From Archaeoglobus profundus DSM 5631 (GTDB lineage: Archaea > Halobacteriota > Archaeoglobi > Archaeoglobales > Archaeoglobaceae), in the NCBI RefSeq assembly GCF_000025285.1, contig NC_013741.1, positions 1-64,000 of the forward strand: a DNA stretch of 64,000 nucleotides. Direction: 5' to 3'. Of the stretch, positions 1-9,766 are shown piece after piece. A program made the translations under genes and the position numbers. Within the stretch, counting starts at the first letter, position 1. Each line of letters opens with the position of its first letter. The notes under the pieces were generated by a model. That model did not search any database. It was not told the origin of the DNA and saw only the letters and a list, made by a program, of their open reading frames with translations.

Positions 1-15
1 TAGCAAGAAGATACC

Positions 16-1251
16 ATGAACGTCTTCGAGAGGATACTCTCATCTAGCAGAATATTTAAAAATAGGGATGTTTTACGTCACACCTACACTCCCGACGAGT
101 TACCGCACAGAGATGAGCAGATCAACGCCTTGGCAACGATATTAGCACCAGCTTTAAGATACGAAACTCCTTCAAACGTTTTGATATACGGTAAGACTGG
201 TACTGGTAAAACTGCTACGGTCAAGTTCGTTGCAAGACAGCTTGAGGAGATGAGTTCCAAGCTTGGAGTAAGATGCTTCATACACTACATAAACTGCGAG
301 TTGATCGATACTCAGTATAGGGTTTTCGCTTCGATAGCCAACGCTTTAGGTAGAAACATTCCCATGACGGGTTTACCTACGGATCACGTCTACGAAGAGA
401 TGAAGAAGGCGTTGGATTTGAGAAGACAGGTGGTTATAATTGTCTTGGATGAGATAGACAAGTTAGTTAAAAAGGGTGATGAAGCCCTCTACAACTTAAC
501 GAGGATAAACTCCGAATTGATCAATGCGAAGGTTAGTATAATAGGCATATCAAACGATTTGAAGTTCAAGAGCTTTTTAGACCCGCGTGTATTGAGTTCC
601 TTAAGCGAGGAAGAGCTTGTATTTCCCCCTTACAACGCCGAACAGCTTAGAGATATTCTCGAGCAGAGAGCAAAACTTGCGTTTCACGATGGTGTTTTAG
701 ATGACGATGTTATTCCGTTCTGCTCGGCTTTAGCTGCACAGGAACACGGAGATGCCAGAAAGGCTTTAGATTTGCTTAGGGTTAGTGGTGAAATAGCCGA
801 GAGAGAAGGTGCGGACAGGGTTACGAAGGAGCATGTGAAGAAAGCTGTTAAGAAGATTGAAAGCGATCAGATTGCAGAAACCGTAAGAACTTTGCCAACT
901 CATAGCAAAGTTCTGCTATTCGGAATGATCGTTCTTACGGAATCTGGTTACAGGAAGTTTACGACTGGTGAAGTTTACACAGTTTACAGAAACCTCTGTA
1001 AGAAAATTGGCTTAGACGCGCTAACTCAAAGAAGAGTAAGTGATTTGATTTCCGAACTCGATATGCTCGGGATAATAAACTCCATCATAATATCAAAAGG
1101 TAGATATGGGAGGACAAGAGAGATAAGGCTTGAGATGCCTGTCGATGATTTGAAAGCTGTTCTGTTGGAGGATTACAGGCTTGAGGCCTTGTCATCTTAT
1201 GAGAAGAATTTAAAGAGCCTTACCACCCTTGACACCTTCGGTGAAGCATGA
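16..1251 (+). CDS. orc1: Orc1/Cdc6-type replication initiator
   Basis: This 411-residue protein is an archaeal Orc1/Cdc6 AAA+ ATPase, which binds origin repeats and loads the MCM helicase. Walker A (GKTGTGKT) lies at residues 59-66. Walker B is the hydrophobic strand ending in DEID at 145-148. A winged-helix region follows in the C-terminal third (about 300-400), as expected for the family. The start is the first ATG after an in-frame TAG at the window edge. The stop overlaps the next gene by 4 bp, so the two are probably co-transcribed. Archaeal orc1 genes often sit beside a replication origin; any origin would lie upstream of this window and is not visible. Family assignment is firm. Confidence 0.96.
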   Translation: MNVFERILSSSRIFKNRDVLRHTYTPDELPHRDEQINALATILAPALRYETPSNVLIYGKTGTGKTATVKFVARQLEEMSSKLGVRCFIHYINCELIDTQYRVFASIANALGRNIPMTGLPTDHVYEEMKKALDLRRQVVIIVLDEIDKLVKKGDEALYNLTRINSELINAKVSIIGISNDLKFKSFLDPRVLSSLSEEELVFPPYNAEQLRDILEQRAKLAFHDGVLDDDVIPFCSALAAQEHGDARKALDLLRVSGEIAEREGADRVTKEHVKKAVKKIESDQIAETVRTLPTHSKVLLFGMIVLTESGYRKFTTGEVYTVYRNLCKKIGLDALTQRRVSDLISELDMLGIINSIIISKGRYGRTREIRLEMPVDDLKAVLLEDYRLEALSSYEKNLKSLTTLDTFGEA

Positions 1252-1961
1252 TGTTTGGCAGGATACTACATAGAGGTGAGGTCTACGAGGGTTACTTTGA
1301 AGTTGAGGGGGGTAGGGTCGTTATAGATGGTTACGAAATCGAAGATTATAGATTTCTCCCGCCCATAAAACCTACAAAGATAGTCTGCATAGGCTTGAAC
1401 TACATGGATCATGCAGAGGAACTCAACATGGAAATTCCAGAAGAGCCTATAATTTTCTTAAAACCACCTTCAGCGGTGATAGGTCACGAAGATGTGATAG
1501 TCATGCCAAGGATTTCGAAGAGAGTTGATTATGAGGGGGAGATTGCCGTTGTTATTGGCAAAAGATGCAAGAACGTTAAAAAGGAGGACGCTATGGACTA
1601 CGTCTTGGGATATACATGCTTTAATGACGTAACTGCTAGAGACTTGCAGAGCAAAGACGGGCAATGGACTAGAGCAAAGAGCTTCGATACTTTTGCACCT
1701 ATAGGGCCATATGTAGTTACAGAGGTACCCGAGAAGCTTAAGATAGAGACGAGATTGAATGGTAAAGTCGTTCAGAAATCCGATACGTCAAATTTAATAT
1801 TCGATATCCCCACGCTTATCGAGTTCATATCCAACATTATGACACTCGAAAGAGGAGATGTAATTGCGACCGGAACTCCCGCTGGTGTGGGAATGTTGAA
1901 GAGTGGTGATGTCGTTGAGGTTGAGGTTAACGGACTAACTTTGAGAAACTACGTGAGGTGA
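1248..1961 (+). CDS. Fumarylacetoacetate hydrolase (FAH) family protein
   Basis: This 237-residue protein has the FAH fold shared by fumarylpyruvate hydrolases, oxaloacetate decarboxylases and 2-hydroxyhepta-2,4-diene-1,7-dioate isomerases. Visible hallmarks are a KPPSAVIGH loop at 72-80, the metal ligands in [10 protein letters not shown] (E96, E98), D127, and a C-terminal TGTPAGVG loop. The exact substrate cannot be read from sequence. It begins ATGATG, overlapping the orc1 stop by 4 bp, and ends 4 nt before valS, so it sits in the middle of a three-gene operon. No aromatic degradation genes are near, so a housekeeping role such as oxaloacetate or acylpyruvate clean-up is possible but unproven. 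Confidence 0.9.
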   Translation: MMFGRILHRGEVYEGYFEVEGGRVVIDGYEIEDYRFLPPIKPTKIVCIGLNYMDHAEELNMEIPEEPIIFLKPPSAVIGHEDVIVMPRISKRVDYEGEIAVVIGKRCKNVKKEDAMDYVLGYTCFNDVTARDLQSKDGQWTRAKSFDTFAPIGPYVVTEVPEKLKIETRLNGKVVQKSDTSNLIFDIPTLIEFISNIMTLERGDVIATGTPAGVGMLKSGDVVEVEVNGLTLRNYVR

Positions 1962-1965
1962 GATC

Positions 1966-4560
1966 GTGGAGAAGGAGTACAAGGCCAAAGAGGTTGAAGA
2001 AAAGTGGCTGAAGCTTTGGAAGGATGAAATGTATTACTTTGACTGGAACTCAAAGAAACCGCACTACATCATAGACACACCACCACCATACCCAACAGGC
2101 TCATTTCATCTTGGAAATGCTCTAAACTGGTGCTACATCGATTTCATAGCAAGGTACAGGAGGATGAAGGGTTATGAGGTGATGTTCCCACAGGGTTGGG
2201 ATTGCCATGGATTGCCAACGGAAGTTAAGGTTGAGGAAATTCATGGAATAAGTAAGAATGACGTGCCGAGAGAGGAGTTCAGAAGGCTTTGCATGGAATT
2301 CACCATGAAGAACATCGAAAAGATGAGAGAAACGATGAGAAGGTTGGGTTTCAGCATAGACTGGAGCAAGGAGTACATAACGATGTACCCCGAATACTAC
2401 ACCAAGACACAGCTGTCCTTCGTCAAAATGTACAAGAAGGGTTTGATCTACAAGGATTACCATCCAGTAGTCTTCTGCCCGAGATGTCAAACTACCATAG
2501 CTTTAGCTGAAATAGAGTACAAGAAAGGTAAGACCAAGCTGAATTACATAAGGTTTGGAGACGATGTTATAATCGCAACCACACGACCAGAATTAATTCC
2601 TGCATGTGTTGCAGTTGCAGTTCATCCTGAGGACGATAGATACAAACATTTAGTCAGTAAGAAAGTTGAAGTTCCACTCTTTGGTTATGAAGTACCGATA
2701 ATTGCCGATGAAGATGTTGACCCAGAATTTGGAACTGGAATCGTAATGATATGTACATTCGGTGATAAGCAGGATGTCAGGTGGTGGAAGAAGCATAAAC
2801 TTCCCTTAAGGGCTGTTTTGAACAAGGACGGTCGGTTGAATGAGTTGGCTGGCAAGTACCAAGGTTTGACGACGAGAGAAGCAAGAGAAAAGATTTTGGA
2901 GGACTTGGCCAAAGAGGGGAGGTTGCTTAAGCAGGAGGAAATCGAACAGAATGTAGGTGTATGCTGGAGATGTAAGACTCCAGTTGAGATAATTGCCGAA
3001 GATCAGTGGTTTGTTAAGGTTGAAAAGGAGAAGATAATCGAGAATGCAAAAAGAATAAGGTGGGTTCCAGAGCACATGCTTCAGAGATTGATAGACTGGG
3101 TTGACTCGATGGAGTGGGACTGGGTTATAAGTAGGCAGAGAATTTTTGCGACTCCTATTCCAGTCTGGTATTGCAAGAATTGCGGTGAGATAATTGTTGC
3201 TGAGGAGGAGTGGTTGCCCGTCGATCCAACGAAGGATATGCCTAAGAAGCCGTGTCCAAAGTGCGGTAGCAACGAGTTTGAAGGTGAAACGGATGTTTTG
3301 GACACTTGGATGGATTCATCCATTACGCCTCTCGTAATCTGCGGATGGCCAGACTTAAAGGAGTATCCCACACACTTGAGACCTCAGGGGCACGACATAA
3401 TCAGAACTTGGGCATTCTACACAATTCTGCGTTCTCTAGCCCTAGTTGATGAGATTCCTTGGCTTGAGATCGTCATAAACGGGATGGTGCTTGGAGAAGA
3501 CGGTAGGAAGATGAGTAAGAGCTTAGGTAACGTCATATCGCCAGAAGAGATAATTGAGAAATACGGTGCCGACGCTTTGAGGCAGTGGGCTGCTACTGGT
3601 GTAATTGGAGAGGATGTGGCCTTCAGCTGGAAAGAGGTTAAATCCGCTTACAGATTTGAACAGAAGTTCTGGAGCATAATCAGATTTGTAACAATGCATT
3701 TGAAGGAAAAACCACCATACAAGCCAGAATTGCTGAGGGATGCCGATAGGTGGATTCTTTCGAAGTTGATGAAGCTCGTGAGGGAAGTCGACGAATCCAT
3801 GAATGCTTACAGGTTTGACAAGGCTCTGAAAGCTATAAGAAGCTTCACTTGGTACGAGTTTGCTGATAACTATCTCGAGATAGTTAAGAACAGGCTCTAC
3901 TCTGGAACTGAAGAAGAGAAAATCCCAGCCAGATTTACTCTCTACAAGGTCGCCAGTACTCTTATCAAGTTGCTGGCACCGATAACACCATTTTTAGCTG
4001 AGGAATGCTGGCACAGATTGCACGAGGCTATGGGCGAAAAAGTGGAGAGCGTCCATTTGCAGAGCTATCCTGAGGTTGAGGGAGATTTGATAGATGAAGA
4101 AGCGGAGAGAAAAGGAGAGCTTATCAAAGAAATAGTTGTGGCTGTGAGAAGGTTCAAGCACGACAAGGGTATGGCTTTGAATGCACCCCTAAAATCTGTG
4201 AAGATTTACGCATCCATGGAAATCGATACTAGAGACGTAGCTGGTGCTTTGAATGCAAGTGTAGAGCTTTTGAAAGAAATGCCCAACATAGAAGTCAGGG
4301 TTAAGAGGTTGAAGCCGAGGTTTGGAGTGATCGGACCGATGTTCAAAGAGAAGGCTAAGGATTTGGTCAAAGCCGTTGAAAACTTGAGTGATGAGGAAAA
4401 GCTGAAGCTGTTTGAAGGGAAAAGTGTAACTGTCAGCTTGGATGGAAGGGATGTGGAAGTTAGTCCAGAGTGGTTCGATGTTGAAATCGAGAAGATAGTC
4501 AGAGGGGAGAATGTAGAAGTTCTTGAAACGGAAAATGCGATTGTTCTCGTAGAGGTTTGA
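1966..4560 (+). CDS. valS: Valyl-tRNA synthetase
   Basis: This 864-residue class I synthetase charges tRNA-Val. The HIGH-type signature is FHLGN near residues 46-50 and KMSKS lies near residue 515. The Rossmann fold is interrupted by an editing (CP1) domain, and a zinc-binding CxxC...CxxC region falls around residues 400-430. PPPYPTG and [11 protein letters not shown] fit archaeal ValRS rather than IleRS or LeuRS. The start is GTG, 4 nt after the previous stop. A T-rich run follows the stop directly and probably terminates the operon. Confidence 0.97.
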   Translation: MEKEYKAKEVEEKWLKLWKDEMYYFDWNSKKPHYIIDTPPPYPTGSFHLGNALNWCYIDFIARYRRMKGYEVMFPQGWDCHGLPTEVKVEEIHGISKNDVPREEFRRLCMEFTMKNIEKMRETMRRLGFSIDWSKEYITMYPEYYTKTQLSFVKMYKKGLIYKDYHPVVFCPRCQTTIALAEIEYKKGKTKLNYIRFGDDVIIATTRPELIPACVAVAVHPEDDRYKHLVSKKVEVPLFGYEVPIIADEDVDPEFGTGIVMICTFGDKQDVRWWKKHKLPLRAVLNKDGRLNELAGKYQGLTTREAREKILEDLAKEGRLLKQEEIEQNVGVCWRCKTPVEIIAEDQWFVKVEKEKIIENAKRIRWVPEHMLQRLIDWVDSMEWDWVISRQRIFATPIPVWYCKNCGEIIVAEEEWLPVDPTKDMPKKPCPKCGSNEFEGETDVLDTWMDSSITPLVICGWPDLKEYPTHLRPQGHDIIRTWAFYTILRSLALVDEIPWLEIVINGMVLGEDGRKMSKSLGNVISPEEIIEKYGADALRQWAATGVIGEDVAFSWKEVKSAYRFEQKFWSIIRFVTMHLKEKPPYKPELLRDADRWILSKLMKLVREVDESMNAYRFDKALKAIRSFTWYEFADNYLEIVKNRLYSGTEEEKIPARFTLYKVASTLIKLLAPITPFLAEECWHRLHEAMGEKVESVHLQSYPEVEGDLIDEEAERKGELIKEIVVAVRRFKHDKGMALNAPLKSVKIYASMEIDTRDVAGALNASVELLKEMPNIEVRVKRLKPRFGVIGPMFKEKAKDLVKAVENLSDEEKLKLFEGKSVTVSLDGRDVEVSPEWFDVEIEKIVRGENVEVLETENAIVLVEV

Positions 4561-4575
4561 TTTTTTATTTTTATT
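4561..4575 (+). terminator. T-rich terminator after valS
   Basis: A run of 15 bases containing 13 T follows the valS stop immediately. Oligo-T tracts are the usual intrinsic termination signal in euryarchaea. No hairpin is needed or seen. Confidence 0.55.
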
Positions 4576-4623
4576 GCTCAATGTGTGGGAAAAACTTTAG
4601 CTGTCATATTGTATAAGCACATT

Positions 4624-4680
4624 GGAGATGATGAAGAGTGCGGGTTCTGAATCGTGATGAAGGACTGACGGGCTGATTAT
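4624..4680 (+). ncRNA. C/D box guide sRNA
   Basis: All four boxes are present and regularly spaced: C (ATGATGA) 4628-4634, D' (CTGA) 4647-4650, C' (GTGATGA) 4654-4660, and D (CTGA) 4673-4676. The two guides are 12 nt each, AGAGTGCGGGTT before D' and AGGACTGACGGG before D. The D'-C' spacer is 3 nt. This geometry is that of archaeal 2'-O-methylation guides bound by L7Ae, Nop5 and fibrillarin. By the N+5 rule the predicted targets are the fifth base in AACCCGCACTCT and in CCCGTCAGTCCT. I could not match these to an rRNA or tRNA by eye. The exact ends are estimates. Confidence 0.8.
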
Positions 4681-4836
4681 CTCAAAACGCTCGATGGTAT
4701 CCTAAATGTTTCATCCTTTCTTGTCTTAAAAACGATGTATCGTAAGATTCGAGATCGTTCCACCTGTAAAAAGCTGATCTAATTTCAGAAGTAGCACGCT
4801 AAGTTTATCGCCAGCACAGCCATCCATACACCTGAC

Positions 4837-4849
4837 GAAATTTATATAT
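4837..4849 (+). promoter_or_regulatory. BRE/TATA promoter of the aCPSF2-like gene
   Basis: GAAATTTATATAT is a BRE-TATA type element whose centre lies about 24 bp before the ATG at 4868. That spacing predicts a leaderless or nearly leaderless transcript. Confidence 0.6.
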
Positions 4850-4867
4850 TCACACGTTGAGTAGTTC

Positions 4868-6097
4868 ATGAGAATGACCGTGATACAGTTCCTGGGTGGA
4901 TGTAGGGAAGTCGGAAGATCGGCAATATTAGTTGACAGTATAATGCTCGACTATGGATTAAAGCCTTCGGAACCACCAGAATTTCCACTTAACGGTATAG
5001 CTCCAAAATCTGTAATAATATCGCACGGTCACTTGGATCACGTTGGAGTTGCACCTAACCTCGTAGACTACGATCCTAAGATTTACATGACTCCTCCAAC
5101 CCTCGATCTGTCGGATATAATTCTAAGGGATTCGATGAAACTTATGAGAAACCCACCCTACACACCGAGACAGTTTAGACAGTTCGAGAGCAACGTGATT
5201 GAAGTTGACTACGAAGAACCCATCTACATCGACGGATGGGAGGTTACACTCTTTAACGCTGGACACATACCCGGTAGCGCAAGCATACACATGAGCAAGG
5301 ATGTGAACATTCTTTACACAGGTGACATAAAGCTTGAGGAAACGAGGCTGTTGGAGCCAGCTTACACAGACTTCCCTGAAACGGACATACTGATAGTTGA
5401 GAGCACATACTTCGGTGTGGAGCATCCGGACAGAAAGGAGTTGGAAAAGGCGTTTGTAGAATCAATCTTAGAAACTTTGGATAACAAGGGTCACGCCATA
5501 ATACCCGCGTTTGCCGTTGGAAGAACTCAGGAGGTTTTGATGATTCTTGAGAGTTATGGAATTACACCTTACGTTGACGGAATGGGTAGAGACGTTTGCT
5601 CAATAATAGAGAGGTATCCCGATTACGTCAAGAGTGTTAGAGCCCTAAGAAGAGCTATAAAGAATGCCATCCCAGTTGAGAGGGGTATGAGGGAGAGAAT
5701 TCTTGAAGAGCCGAGCGTGATAGTAACAACTGCGGGAATGCTCAACGGAGGTCCCGCTTTATTTTACATCTCAAGGCTATACAATGACGAGAAATCCAAG
5801 ATTCTGCTTACGGGCTATCAAGTTGAGGGTACTAACGGTTACATGGCTTTGAATAACGGCATGATCGACTTGGGCAACAGAATTGTAAAGCTCAAGATGA
5901 AAGTTGAGCAGTACGACTTCTCAGCACACGCTGACGACAGACAGCTTAAAGAACTCGTTAGAAGGGTAGTTGATAGAGGAGCGGAGGTAGTGTTTACAGT
6001 TCACGGCGAAGATTGTGAGGGATTTGCAAATTGGATTAGGGAGGAGTTGGGTGTTGAAGCCCACGCACCGAAAAACGGAGACGTTTACGTAGTTTAG
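4868..6097 (+). CDS. Beta-CASP metallo-beta-lactamase RNase (aCPSF2-like)
   Basis: This 409-residue nuclease has the metallo-beta-lactamase motif HGHLDH at 53-58, a GDIKLEE metal-ligand segment, and a beta-CASP domain with late SAHAD and VHGE motifs. It lacks the N-terminal KH domains of the roughly 640-residue aCPSF1 terminator factor, so it fits the shorter archaeal aCPSF2-type family, which acts in RNA maturation and decay as endo- or 5'-3' exonuclease. The ATG at 4868 is favoured over the one at 4874 by TATA spacing. Its stop overlaps the convergent carboxyltransferase gene by 4 bp. Confidence 0.92.
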   Translation: MRMTVIQFLGGCREVGRSAILVDSIMLDYGLKPSEPPEFPLNGIAPKSVIISHGHLDHVGVAPNLVDYDPKIYMTPPTLDLSDIILRDSMKLMRNPPYTPRQFRQFESNVIEVDYEEPIYIDGWEVTLFNAGHIPGSASIHMSKDVNILYTGDIKLEETRLLEPAYTDFPETDILIVESTYFGVEHPDRKELEKAFVESILETLDNKGHAIIPAFAVGRTQEVLMILESYGITPYVDGMGRDVCSIIERYPDYVKSVRALRRAIKNAIPVERGMRERILEEPSVIVTTAGMLNGGPALFYISRLYNDEKSKILLTGYQVEGTNGYMALNNGMIDLGNRIVKLKMKVEQYDFSAHADDRQLKELVRRVVDRGAEVVFTVHGEDCEGFANWIREELGVEAHAPKNGDVYVV

Positions 6098-7524
6098 AGA
6101 GGTTTTACACTTATTTTCATCTTTTCTCCCTCTATCTCAACCTCAAACGTACCTTCGATTTTCCCACCGACCGGAATTGGTTCTTCTTTCGCTTCTCCCT
6201 TTAGGAACTTGAGACCCACCTGTGGGAATAAGGTGTATATTAAGACATCTTCATCGCTCGGATTTTCGAATCCCATCTCTATGAGTTCCTGTCTTCTCTT
6301 CTCAAACTCAGGCTCAAGTAAATCCGCTGGTCTACACTCTATCGGTTTTTCATCTCCCAAAATCTTTTTCCTAATCTCCTCCTTTATCGGTGTCGGTGTC
6401 TTACCGTACATACCCTTAACGAGGTCTTTCGTCTCCTTAGTAACTACTTTGTACCTCTCACCGGTTATGACGTTCAGAACCGCTTGAACACCAACTATTT
6501 GGCTCGTCGGTGTTACCAAAGGCACGTATCCCAAATCTTCTCTAACTTTCGGAACCTCCTTAAGGACTTCTGGAAGCTTGTCCAAGGCGTTGTACTCTTT
6601 GAGTTGCGCGATTAAGTTGGAAAACATTCCACCGGGTATCTGATATACCAAAACGTTAGTGTCTGGAATCGTCGAGCGCCAATCTATGTAGCCCTGATAC
6701 TTCTCCCTGATCTTCATAAAGTACTCCCTAACCTCAAGCAAAACGTCGAGCTTAACACCGGTTTCATACCCAAGTTCTTCCAAAGCGTAGACCATCGATT
6801 CCGTCGGAGGGTGGGAAGTACCCAAGCTCAGAGGAGAAATGACCGTATCTATCATCTTAGCTCCAGCTTCAACAGCCTTAAGCAGAGCCATAGATGCCAT
6901 TCCGCTCGTGTAATGGGAGTGAACGTCGATTGGTAAACCTACTTCCTTCTTGAGAGTTCTAACGAGGGTGTACGCCATCTTAGGTGATAAAAGACCAGCC
7001 ATGTCCTTTATGCATATGGAATCCACTTCCAAAACCGCTAACTCGTTCGCAATTTCAACGTACTTCTCTATGGTGTGAACGGGACTGATCGTGTAGCATA
7101 TAGTTCCTTGGACGTGAGCATCGCATTCCTTAGCAACCTTTATTGATGTTACGAGGTTCCTAACATCGTTTAAGGCGTCAAATATTCTAAATACGTCCAT
7201 TCCGTATTCCGCAGTTTTACGAACGAACTTCTCAACTACATCATCGGGATAGTGTCTGTAGCCTACGAGATTCTGACCTCTCAAAAGCATCGATATTAAA
7301 GAATTCTTTATTCTTTTCCTGATTTCTTTGAGTCTCTCCCATGGGTTCTCGTTTAAGTAACGGATGCAGGAGTCAAACGTGGCACCACCCCAAACTTCGA
7401 AGCAGTATATCCCAGCTTCATCAAATGTTTCGAGAATCGGAAGCATGTCTCTCGTCCTCAATCTTGTAGCCATTAAAGATTGATGCGCATCTCTAAGAGT
7501 TAGATCGACAATCTTAACCTTCAT
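6094..7524 (-). CDS. pycB: Pyruvate carboxylase subunit B / oxaloacetate decarboxylase alpha-type carboxyltransferase, no biotin domain
   Basis: This 476-residue protein is the carboxyltransferase of the PycB/OadA family, which moves CO2 between carboxybiotin and pyruvate. The DRE-type TIM barrel begins LTLRDAHQSL (D12 metal ligand). KDMAG carries the lysine that is carbamylated in homologues, and DVHSHYTSG supplies metal histidines. The conserved PxxExxR allosteric or linker domain follows. The protein stops just where a fused biotin carrier domain with its AMKM lysine would begin; none is present. The biotin carboxylase partner pycA is 23 kb away at 30271-31785, so the carrier must be a separate protein elsewhere. 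The gene follows the phosphoesterase by 31 nt. Confidence 0.9.
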   Translation of the reverse strand: MKVKIVDLTLRDAHQSLMATRLRTRDMLPILETFDEAGIYCFEVWGGATFDSCIRYLNENPWERLKEIRKRIKNSLISMLLRGQNLVGYRHYPDDVVEKFVRKTAEYGMDVFRIFDALNDVRNLVTSIKVAKECDAHVQGTICYTISPVHTIEKYVEIANELAVLEVDSICIKDMAGLLSPKMAYTLVRTLKKEVGLPIDVHSHYTSGMASMALLKAVEAGAKMIDTVISPLSLGTSHPPTESMVYALEELGYETGVKLDVLLEVREYFMKIREKYQGYIDWRSTIPDTNVLVYQIPGGMFSNLIAQLKEYNALDKLPEVLKEVPKVREDLGYVPLVTPTSQIVGVQAVLNVITGERYKVVTKETKDLVKGMYGKTPTPIKEEIRKKILGDEKPIECRPADLLEPEFEKRRQELIEMGFENPSDEDVLIYTLFPQVGLKFLKGEAKEEPIPVGGKIEGTFEVEIEGEKMKISVKPL

Positions 7525-7555
7525 TGAAGGGGAAATGAGAAGAAGGTATAAAAGC

Positions 7556-8086
7556 TTAAAGTTCGAACTTGAATCTCTTAAGACTGAGCTTATCCCTAAT
7601 TTCGTACAGATCGACCGTAATTTCCCTACCTTCGACGTTCAAAACCATGAAGCTTGGAATTCCGCTACCTCCACCACCTCCCCAAGCTCCAGTGGCTGAA
7701 CCCGGATTTAGGATTAAAACTTCTCCCTCGTAAACGTCTGGACTGTGAGTGTGTCCCGTTATAAGCACATCAACTCCCATCTCCAAGGCAATTTCGGTAA
7801 GCTGTCTTCTGTCTCCTCTTGGGTAAACACCGTGACCGTGATAGACACCAAACTTAAGGTTTCCAACTTCAAATGTCTCCTGCTTTGGAAGGGATAGGTA
7901 ATCCATGTTGCCCCTAACCGCTACAACCTTACCGAACGATTTCAAGGTATTTAGAACACTCTCTCCCGTCAAATCGCCAGCATGAACTATGAGATCAACT
8001 CCTCTCTTTAAAAAAGCTGTAATTTCATCGGGAATCTTTAAAGCTCTCTCAGGAATGTGAGTGTCACTCAACACCAGTATCTTCAT
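7556..8086 (-). CDS. YfcE/MJ0936-type metallophosphoesterase
   Basis: This 176-residue calcineurin-like phosphoesterase carries the metal-binding pattern D-x-H (SDTH, 7-10), GD near 37-38, GNMD near 59, GHTH near 110, and a preceding YHGH. This matches the YfcE/Vps29-like family of Mn/Ni-dependent phosphodiesterases. The natural substrate is unknown. A glycine-rich loop (GAWGGGGGSG) lies near residue 135. The gene starts 2 nt after the PhoH-like gene and is probably co-transcribed with it. Confidence 0.92.
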   Translation of the reverse strand: MKILVLSDTHIPERALKIPDEITAFLKRGVDLIVHAGDLTGESVLNTLKSFGKVVAVRGNMDYLSLPKQETFEVGNLKFGVYHGHGVYPRGDRRQLTEIALEMGVDVLITGHTHSPDVYEGEVLILNPGSATGAWGGGGGSGIPSFMVLNVEGREITVDLYEIRDKLSLKRFKFEL

Positions 8087-8088
8087 AC

Positions 8089-9195
8089 CTACACCTCAAC
8101 AGCCCTAACACCCACACCCATCAGCTTCCTTATAACCGCATCCAAGAACCTAACGTGCAAACCCCTCTGCCCTACGAATGCCCCTATCTCACCCTTAACT
8201 TCAACCGTCAAGTACTGCCCCACGAAGTCGACATCTCTTATGTGTTTCCAAATCCAAGAGACGGGATGAATCGATCTTATCAACTCCCTGAAATCTAAAG
8301 TAAGCTCAACACCTCTTATTCTTTTACCTACATCTTCCTCAATAGCCTTTATTCTCTCTCCCCCTCTCCCGACTAACCTTCCGTAGTGTCCCTGCTTGAC
8401 TATTATTAGTGCATCTGGTGTATGCTCGGAAGTAATCTCAAACCTCTCCTTCTCTTCACAGAATTCTACAACTGTTATTACGTCCGCATCTGGGGAATGG
8501 ACTTTTGCGGATTCAAAAATCTCCTTTTCCACCTCGCTAAGCTCCCTGCTCCTCATCCTGTACTCTATGAGTAACCTCAAGCCCCTCTTAGCTCCCTCCC
8601 TAACTATATCCTTTATACCTAAGTCGACTACCTTTGCATTTTCTTCTCCAGTGAGTATATCCCTGACCATACTGGCTGGATCCTGAGTCTCTTCCATCTT
8701 GAACGACTGAAATATAGGGTCACCAGCAACTATGAGCCTGCTGTTTCTTCCCATTCTTATCAGAATCTCTACTACACTCTCAGGTTTTAAGGTTTGTATC
8801 TCATCGAGGAAAACAACGGAATCGTCGAAAGTTCTTCCTTTGAGGTAGTGCGGATCGACGAACACTATTTTTCCATCCGAAATCAACCTCTCCACTTCAC
8901 TCCAATCCACGAACTGACCTATAACATCAAGCACGTAAGCCTTCGCCAACTCTAAAAACTTCTCTCCATCTGCAAGAGTTAACTCTTCTCCCGTAACTAC
9001 ATCTATGACAGGTTTAACTACAATGAAACGCTTGTAATCACTTGAAACTGCATCTATTCCGTAAGCTAAGCTGAAGAGAGACTTTCCAGTTCCAGTAGGT
9101 CCAAATATTCCAATTATCTCGTAATCGGGATTTTTTAGAGCTTTAACAATCTCCTTCTGACCTCTTGTGAGTGGTGTGATTTTCTCCAGTAGCAT
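8089..9195 (-). CDS. PhoH-like ATPase with KH RNA-binding domain
   Basis: This 368-residue protein couples a PhoH-type P-loop ATPase to an RNA-binding C-terminus. Walker A (GPTGTGKS) is at 32-39 and Walker B (FLDEIQ) at 129-134, with the PhoH motif AGDP at 157-160. The C-terminal third carries a KH GxxG loop (GRGG, about 276-279) and a second GxxG-like loop (GQRG) near 344, reminiscent of the tandem KH domains of NusA. An RNA remodelling or RNA-processing role is likely but not established. It heads a minus-strand operon with the phosphoesterase. Confidence 0.88.
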   Translation of the reverse strand: MLLEKITPLTRGQKEIVKALKNPDYEIIGIFGPTGTGKSLFSLAYGIDAVSSDYKRFIVVKPVIDVVTGEELTLADGEKFLELAKAYVLDVIGQFVDWSEVERLISDGKIVFVDPHYLKGRTFDDSVVFLDEIQTLKPESVVEILIRMGRNSRLIVAGDPIFQSFKMEETQDPASMVRDILTGEENAKVVDLGIKDIVREGAKRGLRLLIEYRMRSRELSEVEKEIFESAKVHSPDADVITVVEFCEEKERFEITSEHTPDALIIVKQGHYGRLVGRGGERIKAIEEDVGKRIRGVELTLDFRELIRSIHPVSWIWKHIRDVDFVGQYLTVEVKGEIGAFVGQRGLHVRFLDAVIRKLMGVGVRAVEV

Positions 9196-9277
9196 GAAAT
9201 ATTATAGATAAGGATGGATTTAAATACGTTTCCAACTTCGTAAACTCTAAATACTTTGATGGACTAACAATAACTGT

Positions 9278-9766
9278 ATGAATGAATCTCTACGCTTAAA
9301 GGAGCTGGCGAGACTTATAAGGGCTTTGGAAAATGCTGGCGTTTATAAATTTAGTATTGAGACCTTTGAAGATAGGTTAAAGCTACAGAAGATAGTTTAT
9401 ATTGCAAAACACTTCGGGATAGATTTAGGATACGAATTTAACGAATACATTAGAGGTCCGTACTCTCCAGATTTGGCTGACGATTACTATTCGCTCAATG
9501 AAAAATGGAGCGATCTTAGGTGTTTAGAAGAACCTTTAACTTGTGAAGAAGTAGAGAAGCTCATTGAATTCCTACGAGGTAAATCAACTGCAGAGCTTGA
9601 GGGTATAGCGACGGGATTGATGTTTTTGAAAATACTCAAGAGGAAAGGAATCTATGGGGAAAAGGACCTCAGGGAATTGCTTGTAGGTATAATCAAATCA
9701 AGAAAGCCGTTTTTATCAAATATAGCGGAACGGCTTGTAGATACGGTAATTGAAACCTTCAACTGA
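9278..9766 (+). CDS. YwgA/Panacea (DUF4065)-like protein
   Basis: This 162-residue protein has a segment reading RLKLQKIVYIAKHFGIDLGY, followed by YIRGPYSPDLADDYY at about residues 46-60. The pattern KLQKxxY...(W/Y)xxGPYS is typical of the YwgA and Panacea/SocA (DUF4065) families. Panacea domains serve as antitoxins in several bacterial and phage toxin-antitoxin pairs. No catalytic residues are apparent. The stop abuts, with no gap, the stop of a convergent PIN-domain gene, which suggests a linked pair. The antitoxin role is inference; the family link is moderately sure. Confidence 0.65.
   Translation: MNESLRLKELARLIRALENAGVYKFSIETFEDRLKLQKIVYIAKHFGIDLGYEFNEYIRGPYSPDLADDYYSLNEKWSDLRCLEEPLTCEEVEKLIEFLRGKSTAELEGIATGLMFLKILKRKGIYGEKDLRELLVGIIKSRKPFLSNIAERLVDTVIETFN

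Larger units (their letters stand above)
4561..4867. other. Intergenic region valS-aCPSF2 (307 bp)
   Basis: This is the only gap of about 300 bp in the window. It holds the valS terminator, a C/D box guide RNA at about 4624-4680, and the promoter of the next gene near 4837-4849. The middle (about 4685-4830) shows no ORF, repeat or RNA that I can support. Confidence 0.6.

Noticed and set aside
1-15. Replication origin next to orc1
   Set aside because: Only 15 bp upstream of orc1 are in the window; no ORB-like repeat can be judged.
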